From: an uncultured Lachnospiraceae bacterium
GTDB taxonomy: Bacteria; Bacillota; Clostridia; Lachnospirales; Lachnospiraceae
Length of the DNA: 47,527 bases
Direction of reading: 5' to 3'
NCBI GenBank assembly: GCA_947623185.1
Contig: CANQGL010000010.1
Coordinates: 1 to 47,527, forward strand
The stretch's first letter is position 1. Every line of letters begins with the position of its first letter. A program made the position numbers and the translations under genes. Below, piece after piece: positions 8,220 to 16,539 of the stretch. The notes below the pieces were generated by a model, which saw nothing but the letters and a program-made list of their open reading frames with translations, had not been told where the DNA came from and did not search any database.

Positions 8220-8249
8220 CTTATAACACTTTTTACGCCGGTCCGTCAA
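8220..8249 (-). promoter_or_regulatory. promoter of the HPr-like gene
   Basis: TTGACG (8249-8244), 18-base spacer, TATAAG (8225-8220) on the minus strand, about 55 bases upstream of the start codon. Confidence 0.6.
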
Positions 8250-8252
8250 TCT

Positions 8253-9173
8253 CTATTTCGACGGACTTTTCGCGAAGTTTTCCTCGTTTTTCGTGCTTTT
8301 TTCCATATTCATGATCACATTCATCAGTTCCGTCATGGTTTTTCCGATAAATTTCTGTCTGTGATAGACGATGAGGAACTGCCTCACAAACGCGGCCGGA
8401 TAAAGCGGAAGGATCACGGCCGTTCCGTCCTTTACCTGCTCTTCGATCAGCCTGCCGGAAAGAACCGTGATGCCCGGCTGGCACGCGACGCCCCGGATCA
8501 AAGCCTGATTGCTGACGCTCTCCCAGAGGATCTCATATTTCTGCTGGTTCATCCGCATCAGATGATCCGTGATCTCCCGCGCGGCGCTCCCCTGCTCACG
8601 CATGAAAAACGGATAGCGGCACAGCTCCGGCAGCGTGACCGTTTTCTTTGCGGCAAGCGGATGGCCGCTTCCGCACACAAAATACAGCCGGTCCTCCATG
8701 ACCGGGATCCCGACGAGCTGTTCGTAACCGGGCTTGTCCTCCACGATCCCGAGATCCAGCTCGTTTTTCAGCACCCTCTGGATGATGCTGCGGGAGTTTT
8801 CGATGCAGACCGACACGCGGCACTCCGGAAAGAGCTTGCGGAAACGGCCGAGCGCTTCGGGGATCAGGAAATTCCCGATGGTCACGCTGGAGCCGAGGCG
8901 GATATCCCCGGCGCCCTGCGGCGACAGCATCGCGCTCTCCATTTGATCGAACGAGCTGATGATGTGGCTCGCATAATCAAAAAACATTTTACCGCTCTCG
9001 GTGGCGAACAGCCTGCGGTTGATGCGGTCGAACAGCCGCACATGGTACGCCTCCTCAAGCTCCCTGATCGCGAGACTGACGCTTGGCTGCGCCAGGTGGA
9101 GCTTTTGGGACGCCTTCGTCACGCTCATGTCCGTATAGACGGCGATAAAGATCTTCAGATGCCGGATCGTCAT
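8253..9173 (-). CDS. LysR-family transcriptional regulator
   Basis: A 306-residue regulator: N-terminal winged helix-turn-helix (MTIRHLKIF..., with the ASQKLHLAQPSVSLAIRELE recognition helix region) and a periplasmic-binding-like effector domain (about 90-290). The ATG at 9173 is chosen because it has GGAGG seven bases upstream; a longer frame would need a TTG start with no site. It is transcribed divergently from the split chromate transporter, with a short A+T-rich region between them. By the usual LysR arrangement it probably controls that transporter. The effector is unknown. Confidence 0.9.
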   Translation of the reverse strand: MTIRHLKIFIAVYTDMSVTKASQKLHLAQPSVSLAIRELEEAYHVRLFDRINRRLFATESGKMFFDYASHIISSFDQMESAMLSPQGAGDIRLGSSVTIGNFLIPEALGRFRKLFPECRVSVCIENSRSIIQRVLKNELDLGIVEDKPGYEQLVGIPVMEDRLYFVCGSGHPLAAKKTVTLPELCRYPFFMREQGSAAREITDHLMRMNQQKYEILWESVSNQALIRGVACQPGITVLSGRLIEEQVKDGTAVILPLYPAAFVRQFLIVYHRQKFIGKTMTELMNVIMNMEKSTKNEENFAKSPSK

Positions 9174-9203
9174 TTGCCTGCCTCCGTTTTGCAAATCATT
9201 TCA

Positions 9204-9217
9204 TAATAAATTTATTA
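9204..9217. promoter_or_regulatory. palindrome in the LysR/chromate-transporter divergent region
   Basis: TAATAAATTTATTA is a perfect 14-base palindrome in the A+T-rich region between the divergent genes. It is a candidate binding site for the LysR protein, although A+T-rich palindromes can arise by chance. Confidence 0.4.
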
Positions 9218-9241
9218 TATATATTCATATAATAATACTAT

Positions 9242-9270
9242 TTGTCATATAAGTCAAAGGGGATTATACT
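9242..9270 (+). promoter_or_regulatory. promoter of the split chromate transporter
   Basis: TTGTCA (9242-9247), 17-base spacer, TATACT (9265-9270). The start codon follows about 20 bases downstream behind AGAGGAG. Confidence 0.65.
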
Positions 9271-9293
9271 GCTCATAGAGAGGAGAAATGCAG

Positions 9294-9866
9294 ATGGAAA
9301 CACAAAAGACGCACATCCTGCGCAGACTGTTTTTTTCGACGCTTTATCTGAGCGCGTTCACGTTCGGCGGCGGATATGTCATCGTAACGCTTCTGAAAAA
9401 CAGGTTCGTCGATCAGTATCACTGGATCGACGAGGACGAGATGCTGGACCTGGTCGCCATCGCCCAGTCCGCTCCCGGAGCGATCGCGGTAAACGGAGCG
9501 ATCGTCGTGGGCTACAAGCTGGCCGGTCTTACGGGCGTGGCCGTCTCGGTCCTCGGCGCGGTGATCCCGCCGATGGCGATCCTCACGGTCGTGTCCTACT
9601 GCTATGACGCGTTCAGCACGAATCCGTACATCGCCGCCATGCTCGGCGGTATGCGTGCGGGCGTCGGCGCGGTCATAACCTCCGTCGTCTACGACATGGG
9701 CAAAAACGTGGTACGGGCCGGGGATCCCGTCAACGTCGTCATTATGATCCTCAGCTTCTGCATCAGTTATTTTCTAAATGTAAACGTCGTTTTCATAATC
9801 ATCGCCGTGGCCGTATTCGGGGCGCTCCGCTCCGTGGCCGCGCAGAAAGCAGGTGAGCGCTCATGA
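9294..9866 (+). CDS. chromate transporter family protein, first half-size subunit
   Basis: A 190-residue membrane protein of the CHR family. It carries the N-terminal FGGGYVIV motif, the DLVAIAQSAPGAIAVNGA motif (the CHR signature around the conserved PGP/PGA) and about five to six membrane segments. Long CHR proteins such as ChrA contain two such domains; here each is a separate gene. The second ATG (9294) is favoured over 9288 because it lies about nine bases from the AGAGGAG site. The next gene overlaps by 4 bases (ATGA). The two would form a heterodimer. Family members export chromate or move other oxyanions; the substrate here is unknown. Confidence 0.85.
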   Translation: METQKTHILRRLFFSTLYLSAFTFGGGYVIVTLLKNRFVDQYHWIDEDEMLDLVAIAQSAPGAIAVNGAIVVGYKLAGLTGVAVSVLGAVIPPMAILTVVSYCYDAFSTNPYIAAMLGGMRAGVGAVITSVVYDMGKNVVRAGDPVNVVIMILSFCISYFLNVNVVFIIIAVAVFGALRSVAAQKAGERS

Positions 9867-10438
9867 TCTGTCTCAGACTGTTCCTCAGCTTCATGCAGAT
9901 CGGATGTTTCTGTTTCGGCGGCGGATACGCGGCCATGCCGCTTATCGAAGAGCAGGTCGTCACCGCCAATCACTGGCTCACCATGAACGCCTTCAGCGAC
10001 CTCGTGACGATCGCGGAAATGACGCCCGGTCCCATCGCCATCAACGCCGCCACCTTCGTCGGCACACAGGTGGCCGGACCGGCGGGCGCGGTAGCCGCCA
10101 CCTGCGGCTATATTTTTCCTTCGTGTCTGTTTGTGACGCTGCTGGCCTACGTCTACACCCGATTCAGGAATCTGTCGCTGATCCAGCAGACGCTCGCCTC
10201 CCTGCGTCCCGCGGTGGTAGCGCTGATCGCCAAGGCAGGGATCGGGATCCTGATCGCCGCGTTCTTTGTAAACGGGACTTTTTCGCTTGCGGCCGGGAAC
10301 GTTTCGTTCCGCATGATACTCTACTTTGCCGCCGCGCTGGTCCTTTTGCGCAAGGCGAAGCTCAATCCGATCCTGGTCATGGTCCTGTGCGGAGCGGCGG
10401 AGGTCATCTTCTACTGCGCGGGCACGCTGATCCGGTAG
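9863..10438 (+). CDS. chromate transporter family protein, second half-size subunit
   Basis: A 191-residue membrane protein with CHR motifs: CFCFGGGYAAMPLIEEQVV near the N-terminus and TIAEMTPGPIAINAATFVG. This copy has the standard PGP, whereas the first subunit reads PGA. Start overlaps the end of the first subunit (ATGA), so translation is coupled. Its 3' end overlaps, on the opposite strand, the last codons of a decayed MFS gene, which suggests that the accessory segment was joined just at this point. Confidence 0.85.
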   Translation: MICLRLFLSFMQIGCFCFGGGYAAMPLIEEQVVTANHWLTMNAFSDLVTIAEMTPGPIAINAATFVGTQVAGPAGAVAATCGYIFPSCLFVTLLAYVYTRFRNLSLIQQTLASLRPAVVALIAKAGIGILIAAFFVNGTFSLAAGNVSFRMILYFAAALVLLRKAKLNPILVMVLCGAAEVIFYCAGTLIR

Positions 10439-11454
10439 GGACCCGGCTGCTCAGAATTTTTCCAAATATCAGGCACACGGCGATGCCCGCAATACCCAGA
10501 ATAAACATAACAAGAGCAGCGCCGGAGCCTTTTCCCACTCCAAACATTCCGGCCAGCAATCCATTGGGATTTGTTTGCGCCATCCATGGCTCGCAAACTT
10601 TGTCCACCATGAATCCGCCAACAAAAGTACCGATGGGAATGGTAAAAAACTGCATTGTGTTCCGGCAGGAATAAACCCGTCCCTGCATTTCCGCCGTTTT
10701 CACGGGAAAGCACATAGGGCGGAAGCACTGCGTCAAATGCAGATGCTACAAAGTTTACTCCTGCAAGAAACAGTATCAGCCAAAGGATCAAACCGTTCTG
10801 ACGCAAATAGGATAGACCGGCTTTTGCGCTCGATAAAACCGTTTCCTTTTTACCGCCCAAACGCTGTGTCTCCAATGACGGAATATGAACACAGATCGCT
10901 AACGCAGCAAAGGCTACGGCAAAGGTCGCGAGATCCACGCCGATCACGCCGTCCATTCCAAAAGCCGCATAAATCGAAGTCGCGATCACAGGGTGCAGGA
11001 TCGTGACAAGCGAGTTTGAAAACGATCGCAGACCGCTTGTCCTCTGATACTGCTCTTTCGGTGTGATCAGCGTCATCGTTACTTCGCTGGCAGGCTGCTG
11101 TACCGTATTCATCAGACCGCTCACTGCATTTAACACATACATATGAACGGGCAGCAACGAGCCGGTTTTTAACAAAATAAGAACCAGTACGGAACAGCAG
11201 GCAGCAAATGTATCGCAGACAAGCATTGTTCGTTTTTTATCCCACCGGTCAGAAAGCGCTCCGGCAAAGATGCTCATCAGCACATACGGCGTATAGGAAC
11301 ATATGGACAGAACCGCCGTTTGCAGCGCCGAACCGGTCTTTTCATATAACCATAGTGTCAGTGCGAAGCCGGTCATGGCACTGCCAAGCTGGGAAAGCGA
11401 CTGTGTTGACCATAGGATCAAAAATGTTTTCAGTTCTTTATAATTATTTTTCAT
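10404..11454 (-). pseudogene. MFS drug-efflux-type transporter, broken by an internal deletion and frameshift
   Basis: The N-terminal part (about 270 residues) reads as a normal MFS exporter of the macrolide-efflux-like class: LWSTQSLSQLGSAMTGFALT, GALSDRWDKKRT, and eight membrane segments. At about 10705-10715 the frame is lost: after AFDAVLPPYVLSRENGGN the homologous continuation is found in another frame as MQGRVYSCRNTMQFFTIPIG, a segment that in family members lies roughly 80 residues further on. So a few hundred bases appear deleted, with a frame change. The C-terminal tail reads into the end of the chromate-transporter gene. The ATG at 11454 has AAAGGAG upstream. The pump is very likely non-functional. 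Confidence 0.75.
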
Positions 11455-11601
11455 TTCGACTTTGCTCCTTTGAATGATTGTTGTATATCAAAATCGCAAA
11501 GTCTGAGGATTTAGGGTCATCTCAAAACCCGATCCGCTCCATACAGTATCCTCAAACCTTGCATGGAGCAAAAGCAATCGCTAAAAGCATAACTACCTCC
11601 C
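11455..11601 (-). promoter_or_regulatory. leader region with a candidate regulatory leader peptide (12 codons) before the MFS gene
   Basis: On the minus strand a GGGAGG site (11601-11596) is followed five bases later by an ATG at 11590. It opens a 12-codon frame (MLLAIAFAPCKV) ending in TGA at 11554-11552. Just after the frame, TGAGGAT pairs with ATCCTCA to enclose a smaller GGGT/ACCC hairpin, ahead of the transporter's own ribosome site. Drug-resistance pumps of this kind are often controlled by ribosome stalling on such a leader. The structural gene is now broken, so the leader is probably a relic. The bases 11602-11712 show no other feature. Confidence 0.5.
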
Positions 11602-11712
11602 TAATCGACTATTCAGCGACTCAACGATCGCAAGGACCCCCTACGAACCACACCGCATGGCAACGGTATCACCTTTTTTTCATGGCGGCATGAATTATCC
11701 GGCAAAAAGCAG

Positions 11713-11741
11713 TTGACAATTTCTCATTCCTGTGATAATAT
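11713..11741 (+). promoter_or_regulatory. tRNA-Trp promoter
   Basis: Perfect TTGACA (11713-11718), 17-base spacer and TAATAT (11736-11741), ending about 20 bases before the mature tRNA. Confidence 0.75.
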
Positions 11742-11760
11742 TTCTAGGCGTGAGAATTGA

Positions 11761-11831
11761 AGGGGAATAGTTCAATGGTAGAGCAACGGTCTCCAAAACC
11801 GTCGATGGGGGTTCGAATCCCTCTTCCCCTG
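11761..11831 (+). tRNA. tRNA-Trp (anticodon CCA)
   Basis: The acceptor arms AGGGGAA (11761-11767) and TTCCCCT (11824-11830) pair perfectly. The anticodon stem ACGGT/ACCGT encloses CTCCAAA with anticodon CCA at the expected position. The T-arm contains GTTCGAATC. The discriminator base is G. CCA is not encoded. It is the only tRNA in the window and stands at the border of the accessory, A+T-richer stretch; I saw no copy of its 3' end that would mark an integrated element. Confidence 0.95.
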
Positions 11832-11853
11832 TTACAAAAATATTGATCGTGTT

Positions 11854-11884
11854 ATCCGCGTCCTTCGCGGATTTTTCTTTTTAT
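11854..11884 (+). terminator. terminator of tRNA-Trp
   Basis: ATCCGCG pairs with CGCGGAT across a five-base loop, followed by TTTTCTTTTT. Confidence 0.85.
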
Positions 11885-11920
11885 CCCAGATGTTTTTTCA
11901 ATTTTGATCTGATTTGGCGA

Positions 11921-13174
11921 TCAATTATCCAGACTGTCCGCATTCAGGAGAAAATCATAAACACTCATGATCAATACGCCATCTTCATTGTAATATGGAG
12001 CCGGTGCATCTTTTGTAATAATGATCTTCTTAAAAAAATCGCCGGTAAGCATCAGAGAGCGCTGCTCCTGCTCCATTTTTTCTCGATCCGGAATCGCATA
12101 TGCCGACTGAATATAGTAACGCTTGGATCCCTTGTTACAGACAAAATCGATCTCCAGTTGTCTTCGGACACCATGGCCGTTCTCATTGGTCCTATTTTGA
12201 GTGACCACGCCAACGTCTACGTTGAATCCCCGCATCCTCAGTTCATTAAATATAATGTTTTCCATCGTATGCGTTTCCTCCAGCTGACGGAAATTGAGGC
12301 GCGCGTTTCGTAATCCCAGATCCGTGAAATAGTATTTGACCGGAGTACCGATATACTTCTTTCCCTTAATATCATAACGAAGCGCACTGTCGATCAGGAA
12401 GGAATCGCAAAGATAATCGATATATCTTCTAATGGTCGTATTGCTGATCGTTTTCTTCTTAACGGTTTTATAGGTTGACGACAGTTTTGCAGGATTTGTG
12501 AGCGAGCCGATGGCAGATGAGAGAATATTCAGTAATTCCTCCAGTTCTGCCCGATTTCGAACATTATGCCTGCCTACGATATCCGAAATATAAGTTTCCT
12601 CGAACAGCATCTTGAGAAAATGGATCTTTTCTTCCGGATCCGAAATATTCATAATTGGGGGGAGGCCGCCATAAAGCATGTATTCATTCCAACCCTCCTG
12701 TTTCGTCCCCGAATAGGCAGACATGAATTCCGCAAAACTGAGCGGATACATATGGACTTCATCTCCACGACCGCGGAATTCCGTTATCACATCCTTCGAC
12801 AAAAAACGCGCATTGCTTCCCGTCACATACACGTCCACATTTTTCATGCGGATCAGACTGTTCAGTATCGATTCAAACTCACCAAGAAGCTGCACTTCGT
12901 CCAGCAATATATAGTACATGCCGTCATCTTTGATCTGTTCCTTCAGATAAGGATAAAGCACTTCCGGATCACGAAAGCGTTTATTCTCGAAAGAATCAAA
13001 TGCAATTTCAATAATGCGCCGTTCTTCCGTGCCTTCCGCAAGTAAATGATCCCTGAACAAATTGAAAAGCAAGTAGGACTTCCCACAGCGCCGAATACCG
13101 GTTACAACCTTAATAAGGCCGTTTTTTTGCTTGCTGATCAGCTTATTCAAATACAGGTTCCTCTTAATTTCCAT
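11921..13174 (-). CDS. AAA ATPase with DUF4143 C-terminal domain
   Basis: A 417-residue protein with an AAA_14 ATPase domain at the N-terminus: Walker A GIRRCGKSYL (about 27-36), Walker B YYILLDEVQ (about 90-98), and the TGSNARFLSKDV sensor region. The C-terminal half is DUF4143, with a nuclease-like fold suggested by the EIDFVCNKG motif in this family. Such proteins are common in gut Firmicutes, often on mobile or accessory segments; their role is not established. It stands alone behind its own promoter and converges with tRNA-Trp. Confidence 0.9.
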   Translation of the reverse strand: MEIKRNLYLNKLISKQKNGLIKVVTGIRRCGKSYLLFNLFRDHLLAEGTEERRIIEIAFDSFENKRFRDPEVLYPYLKEQIKDDGMYYILLDEVQLLGEFESILNSLIRMKNVDVYVTGSNARFLSKDVITEFRGRGDEVHMYPLSFAEFMSAYSGTKQEGWNEYMLYGGLPPIMNISDPEEKIHFLKMLFEETYISDIVGRHNVRNRAELEELLNILSSAIGSLTNPAKLSSTYKTVKKKTISNTTIRRYIDYLCDSFLIDSALRYDIKGKKYIGTPVKYYFTDLGLRNARLNFRQLEETHTMENIIFNELRMRGFNVDVGVVTQNRTNENGHGVRRQLEIDFVCNKGSKRYYIQSAYAIPDREKMEQEQRSLMLTGDFFKKIIITKDAPAPYYNEDGVLIMSVYDFLLNADSLDN

Positions 13175-13231
13175 ATTACGCGCCTTCCATAATGAAAATT
13201 TTTGCGAGTTATCGCGGAATCAGTCAATAGA

Positions 13232-13260
13232 ATTATACCCTATATCAGTCGGCATTGCAA
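13232..13260 (-). promoter_or_regulatory. promoter of the DUF4143 ATPase gene
   Basis: TTGCAA (13260-13255), 17-base spacer, TATAAT (13237-13232) on the minus strand. Confidence 0.65.
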
Positions 13261-13282
13261 GACGGTAGTGAAAACTTTTAAT

Positions 13283-13696
13283 TCATAAAACCATCAGCAG
13301 CGTCCCCGCGCCGATCAGTATGCAACCTATCGCGGATTTGAGGGTGATTTTTTCATGCAGAAATGCAAACGCGAGAATGAGCGTGAAAACAACACTCAGC
13401 TTGTCGACCGGCACCACTTTCGACGCTTCGCCAATCTGCAGTGCCTTATAATAGCAAAGCCATGAGGCGCCCGTCGCCAGACCGGATAGTATCAAAAAGA
13501 TCCAGCTCTTCCCGCTGATACCTGCGATCCCGCCCTGCGCGTCTGTCAAAAATACCATACCCCATGCCAGAAGCACGACCACCACTGTTCTGATGGCGGT
13601 CGCAAGGTTGGAGTTTACGCTCTCAATACCGATTTTCGCCAGTATGGAGGTCAGCGCTGCAAATATAGAAGACAATAAAGCAAAAACCAGCCACAT
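13283..13696 (-). CDS. EamA-family small transporter (single domain)
   Basis: A 137-residue protein with about five membrane segments and one EamA domain, half the size of the usual ten-segment DMT transporters. Motifs include SNLATAIRTVVVVLLAWG and the YYKALQIGEASKVVPVDKLS stretch that is typical for this half-size group. Members probably act as dimers to export small metabolites; no substrate can be named. A GGGAGG site precedes the ATG. It lies 106 bases downstream of the alpha/beta hydrolase gene in the same direction. Confidence 0.85.
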   Translation of the reverse strand: MWLVFALLSSIFAALTSILAKIGIESVNSNLATAIRTVVVVLLAWGMVFLTDAQGGIAGISGKSWIFLILSGLATGASWLCYYKALQIGEASKVVPVDKLSVVFTLILAFAFLHEKITLKSAIGCILIGAGTLLMVL

Positions 13697-13802
13697 ATCC
13701 TTTTACCTCCCAAAACGGTTTTGCAGCATCTCTGCAAACAGAATTCACAGCAAAAAGCCCTGCTGCGAAAATGACTGAAACGGATTTCCGAAAGCATTTC
13801 CC

Positions 13803-14483
13803 TCAACTGCGCAGGAAATCCAGCACCGACCGGTTGAATTCTTCCGGACATTTACCCGCGATAAAATGATCCCCTTTGATGAATTTGAGTTCCGCATCTG
13901 GAATGCCTGCAGCGATCTCTCTCGTGTGCTCTGCCCGGATCATGTCCCCGGTTCCGGCGATAACCAAAGTCTTCGCCCGGATCCCTGCAAGTTCCTCCGC
14001 CGAAACATTCGGGTCATTGACCATCAGCCCGAGCATCTCCGCGTTCCTCTTTGCCGCGTCGTTCTTTCCTGAAAGCCTTTTCGCGATCTTATACTCGATC
14101 TCGATGGGGATCTGGACGCTCCGCTTTACACCCTCCGCGCGCATATTTGCGCCGTTTAGAATCAGCCGGTCCACACGGTCAGGGTATCGAATGGCAAAGA
14201 CCATAGCGATATTTCCGCCGTCCGAAAATCCGAGCAGATGTGCCCTTTCGATCTGATGCTCATCCATAAAGCCCAGCAGATCGTCCGCAAATTGCCGTAT
14301 CGTAAACGGCATAACGCCTCTCGGCGTTTTCCCATGTCCTCTGGTATCTATCGCATAGACATGATAAAACTCGGCGAACGCATCCATCTGGCCCCGAAAA
14401 TAGCCGCAGTTCTCTCCGTTCCCGTGGAGAAAAATGATGGGCTCTCCCTGGCCCTTTTCTACGAAATAATGTTTAATATCCAT
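13803..14483 (-). CDS. alpha/beta-fold hydrolase
   Basis: A 226-residue alpha/beta hydrolase. Visible elements are the oxyanion-hole region HGNGE (about 20-24), the nucleophile elbow GFSDG (about 93-97, Ser nucleophile), an acid in TGDMI and the catalytic His in KGDHF near the C-terminus. The fold includes esterases, C-C hydrolases and haloperoxidase-like enzymes, so the substrate is open. A GAAAGGG site precedes the ATG. The neighbour downstream is the EamA transporter. Confidence 0.85.
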   Translation of the reverse strand: MDIKHYFVEKGQGEPIIFLHGNGENCGYFRGQMDAFAEFYHVYAIDTRGHGKTPRGVMPFTIRQFADDLLGFMDEHQIERAHLLGFSDGGNIAMVFAIRYPDRVDRLILNGANMRAEGVKRSVQIPIEIEYKIAKRLSGKNDAAKRNAEMLGLMVNDPNVSAEELAGIRAKTLVIAGTGDMIRAEHTREIAAGIPDAELKFIKGDHFIAGKCPEEFNRSVLDFLRS

Positions 14484-14674
14484 GCGGCATTTACCCTTTC
14501 ACATGCGGAAAATATTAGCAGGTATTTTGCGAACTTCCTTCGCATTTCGAGGTTCTTGGAGTATGAAAATAATTGTAACCGTACCGTGACAGCCTCAAAG
14601 ATTTTCATACTTCTTCTGTTTTGATTTTATCGTATCGCATGGCTGATTGCAATACATGAATCGAAAATGTGCTG

Positions 14675-14780
14675 TTTCGACAATTACACATTACTTTTGT
14701 AATCTCTAATGTGTATTTGTTATATTGTCTATTGACAACTGCACATTATTTATGCATAATATAATGTGTAATTGTCGAAA
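14675..14780. promoter_or_regulatory. AbiE operator region: four alternating half-sites at 27-28 base spacing
   Basis: The outer arms, 14675-14693 and 14762-14780, are a perfect 19-base inverted repeat (TTTCGACAATTACACATTA and its complement). Two inner, slightly diverged copies lie at 14707-14720 and 14734-14748. Counting all four, half-sites start at 14680, 14707, 14735 and 14762 and alternate in direction, giving two inverted pairs. AbiEi antitoxins are known to bind two inverted repeats at their own promoter and repress it. Here the second pair overlaps both promoter boxes. Confidence 0.85.
14732..14760 (+). promoter_or_regulatory. AbiE promoter
   Basis: TTGACA (14732-14737), 17-base spacer, CATAAT (14755-14760). 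Buried in the operator repeats, so occupancy by the antitoxin should block RNA polymerase. Confidence 0.75.
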
Positions 14781-14793
14781 GGCGGTGTTGTTT

Positions 14794-15387
14794 ATGACGG
14801 ATAAAGAAAAAGTGGAAAATATGCTGGCTGTGTCAGGCAACGGGGCAATAACAGCCGGGGAGGTGACTGCGGCGGGGATTCATCGGGGCGTCCTCACAGA
14901 ACTTACGGAAGCCGGTCATCTTACCCGATATAGCCGCGGACTTTATGTCAGAACAGATGTGTGGGAAGACGACATGTACCTTCTGCAGAGAAAGTACAGC
15001 AGGGGCATTTACTCTCACGACACGGCGCTTTATCTTCTCGGTTACTCTGACCGCGCTCCGGCGCAGTACACGATGACATTTCCAAAGGGATACAATGCGC
15101 CGTCTTTAAAACAGGAAAATTTAAACATCAGACGCTCCGTACCTGAAATCTATTTACTTGGAATCGTGGAAATCCGTTCGCCCTCCGGCAATCCGATCCG
15201 CGTTTATGATCTTGAAAAGACGCTTTGCGATATTGTGCGCGGCAGCGGCAGTGATATTCAGCTCGTGAACATCGCAATGAAACACTATGCGTCAAATCGA
15301 TACAGGAATATTCACAGACTTATGCTGTATGCCGACAAGCTGCATGTGAAAGCAAAAATCATGCAATATATGGGAGTACTTTTATGA
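14794..15387 (+). CDS. abiEi: AbiEi-type antitoxin of a type IV toxin-antitoxin system
   Basis: A 197-residue protein with an N-terminal winged helix-turn-helix (MLAVSGNGAITAGEVTAAGI, followed by HLTRYSRGLYVR) and a C-terminal domain containing RVYDLEKTLCDIVRG, the standard pattern of AbiEi antitoxins. The ATG at 14794 is chosen over an upstream in-frame ATG because GAAAGGCGG lies eight bases before it and the promoter lies upstream of it but not of the longer form. The stop overlaps the toxin start by 4 bases (ATGA). It should repress its own promoter and neutralise the nucleotidyltransferase toxin without stable binding. Confidence 0.9.
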   Translation: MTDKEKVENMLAVSGNGAITAGEVTAAGIHRGVLTELTEAGHLTRYSRGLYVRTDVWEDDMYLLQRKYSRGIYSHDTALYLLGYSDRAPAQYTMTFPKGYNAPSLKQENLNIRRSVPEIYLLGIVEIRSPSGNPIRVYDLEKTLCDIVRGSGSDIQLVNIAMKHYASNRYRNIHRLMLYADKLHVKAKIMQYMGVLL

Positions 15388-16229
15388 TTACAAAGAATCC
15401 GATGCAGTTAAAAGCATTTATTAATAAAAAGGCGGCAGAAAAACATATCTCATCACAACTTGTCTTGCAGAACTATATGCTGGAAAGACTGCTGGAGCGG
15501 ATTTCACTGTCGCCTTACAATCATAATTTCATACTAAAAGGCGGATTTCTCATTTCGGCTATCGTCGGTCTTGATTCACGGACAACAATGGATTTAGACA
15601 CGACAGTCAAGGGTTTTACATTGACGCACGAGAACATCAGGGAGGTTTTTTCACAGATATGCGCTATTCCCGTAAATGATGATATACATTTCGAACTGGG
15701 GAAGATATCTGATATTCGAGAAGGTGACGATTATCCGGGCATCCGTGTCAATCTGAAAGCAGAATACCCGCCTGTCAGCGTTCCTTTAACCGTTGATGTC
15801 ACCACCGGCGATGTCATTACACCGGGAGAGGTAGAATACACGTTTTCGCTGCTGTTTGATGACAGAACAATCAGCGCTCTCGCCTATAATCTTGAAACCG
15901 TGTTAGCAGAGAAGGTCGAAACAGTGCTGTCCCGCAGTGTTGCAAATACCCGTCCGAGAGATTTCTACGACATACATATCCTGTATGTTATGCATGGTGA
16001 AAAATGTGATCCCGCCACATTAAAGAAAGCACTTGAACGAACTGCGGAGAAGCGCGGAAGCAGCAGCATCATAAAAGATTACAGGGAAATACTCGACGAA
16101 ATACGGGAAAGCAGTCAGCTTCGGGCCCATTGGCAGAGATATCAGAAAAGCTTTGACTATGTGCGGGACGTTTCTTTTGATGATACCTGCAATTCGATTC
16201 GGGCTGTTTTGGATTTCGCGATGAGATGA
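15384..16229 (+). CDS. abiEii: AbiEii-type nucleotidyltransferase toxin
   Basis: A 281-residue DUF1814 nucleotidyltransferase. The first motif reads KGGFLISAI...TTMDLDT (GG followed by DxD), the third reads TVLAEKVETVLSR and is followed by RPRDFYDI, all typical of AbiEii/MenT toxins. Such toxins modify tRNA or other targets with nucleotides and cause growth arrest during phage infection. It is translationally coupled to the antitoxin. All expected motifs are present, so the pair should be functional. Confidence 0.9.
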   Translation: MITKNPMQLKAFINKKAAEKHISSQLVLQNYMLERLLERISLSPYNHNFILKGGFLISAIVGLDSRTTMDLDTTVKGFTLTHENIREVFSQICAIPVNDDIHFELGKISDIREGDDYPGIRVNLKAEYPPVSVPLTVDVTTGDVITPGEVEYTFSLLFDDRTISALAYNLETVLAEKVETVLSRSVANTRPRDFYDIHILYVMHGEKCDPATLKKALERTAEKRGSSSIIKDYREILDEIRESSQLRAHWQRYQKSFDYVRDVSFDDTCNSIRAVLDFAMR

Positions 16230-16248
16230 GCGTAGCCCATATACGCAC

Positions 16249-16353
16249 TTAATAAAGAGTTTTTCCGAATTCATAAGCGTGTTTCATTTGAACGCAGGGT
16301 TTTCCGTAACGACAGGCACTGCAGCCAAGACACCCTTTCACCTCGTTTTGCAT
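16249..16353 (-). pseudogene. possible remnant of a flavodoxin/NADPH-dependent reductase gene
   Basis: On the minus strand a 34-codon open piece reads CLGCSACRYGKPCVQMKHAY near its middle. This C-x2-C-x2-C-x6-C pattern followed by a short helix is like the cysteine cluster of iron-sulfur flavoproteins and small NAD(P)H-dependent reductases. A stop lies only a few codons upstream (16368-16366) and another at the end, so no complete gene exists. The remaining bases from 16354 to 16484 show nothing I can recognise. Confidence 0.35.
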
Positions 16354-16484
16354 AAGAAAACCATCTCAATTCAGCAATATCAATATGCTGTTCTTAAGTT
16401 GCTGTCTCTGATGGGAAAACAAAGGCAACTGACAGGTCTGTTTTTCGTGATTTCCCTTGTAAATTCATAGCAGGCAGCATATAA

Positions 16485-16524
16485 AATATCCCGGAAGTCC
16501 AATGATCTCCCGGGATATTTTTTT
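16485..16524. terminator. bidirectional terminator between abiE and the surface-protein gene
   Basis: AATATCCCGG (16485-16494) pairs with CCGGGATATT (16510-16519). On the plus strand it runs into seven T; on the minus strand it runs into TTTTAT. It can end both the abiE transcript and the convergent surface-protein transcript. Confidence 0.85.
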
Positions 16525-16539
16525 GCCGCAGTTTCACTA

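Noticed and set aside
11761..11831. tRNA-Trp as attachment site of an island covering 12-23 kb
   Set aside because: I found no second copy of the tRNA 3' end and no integrase between the tRNA and 24 kb.
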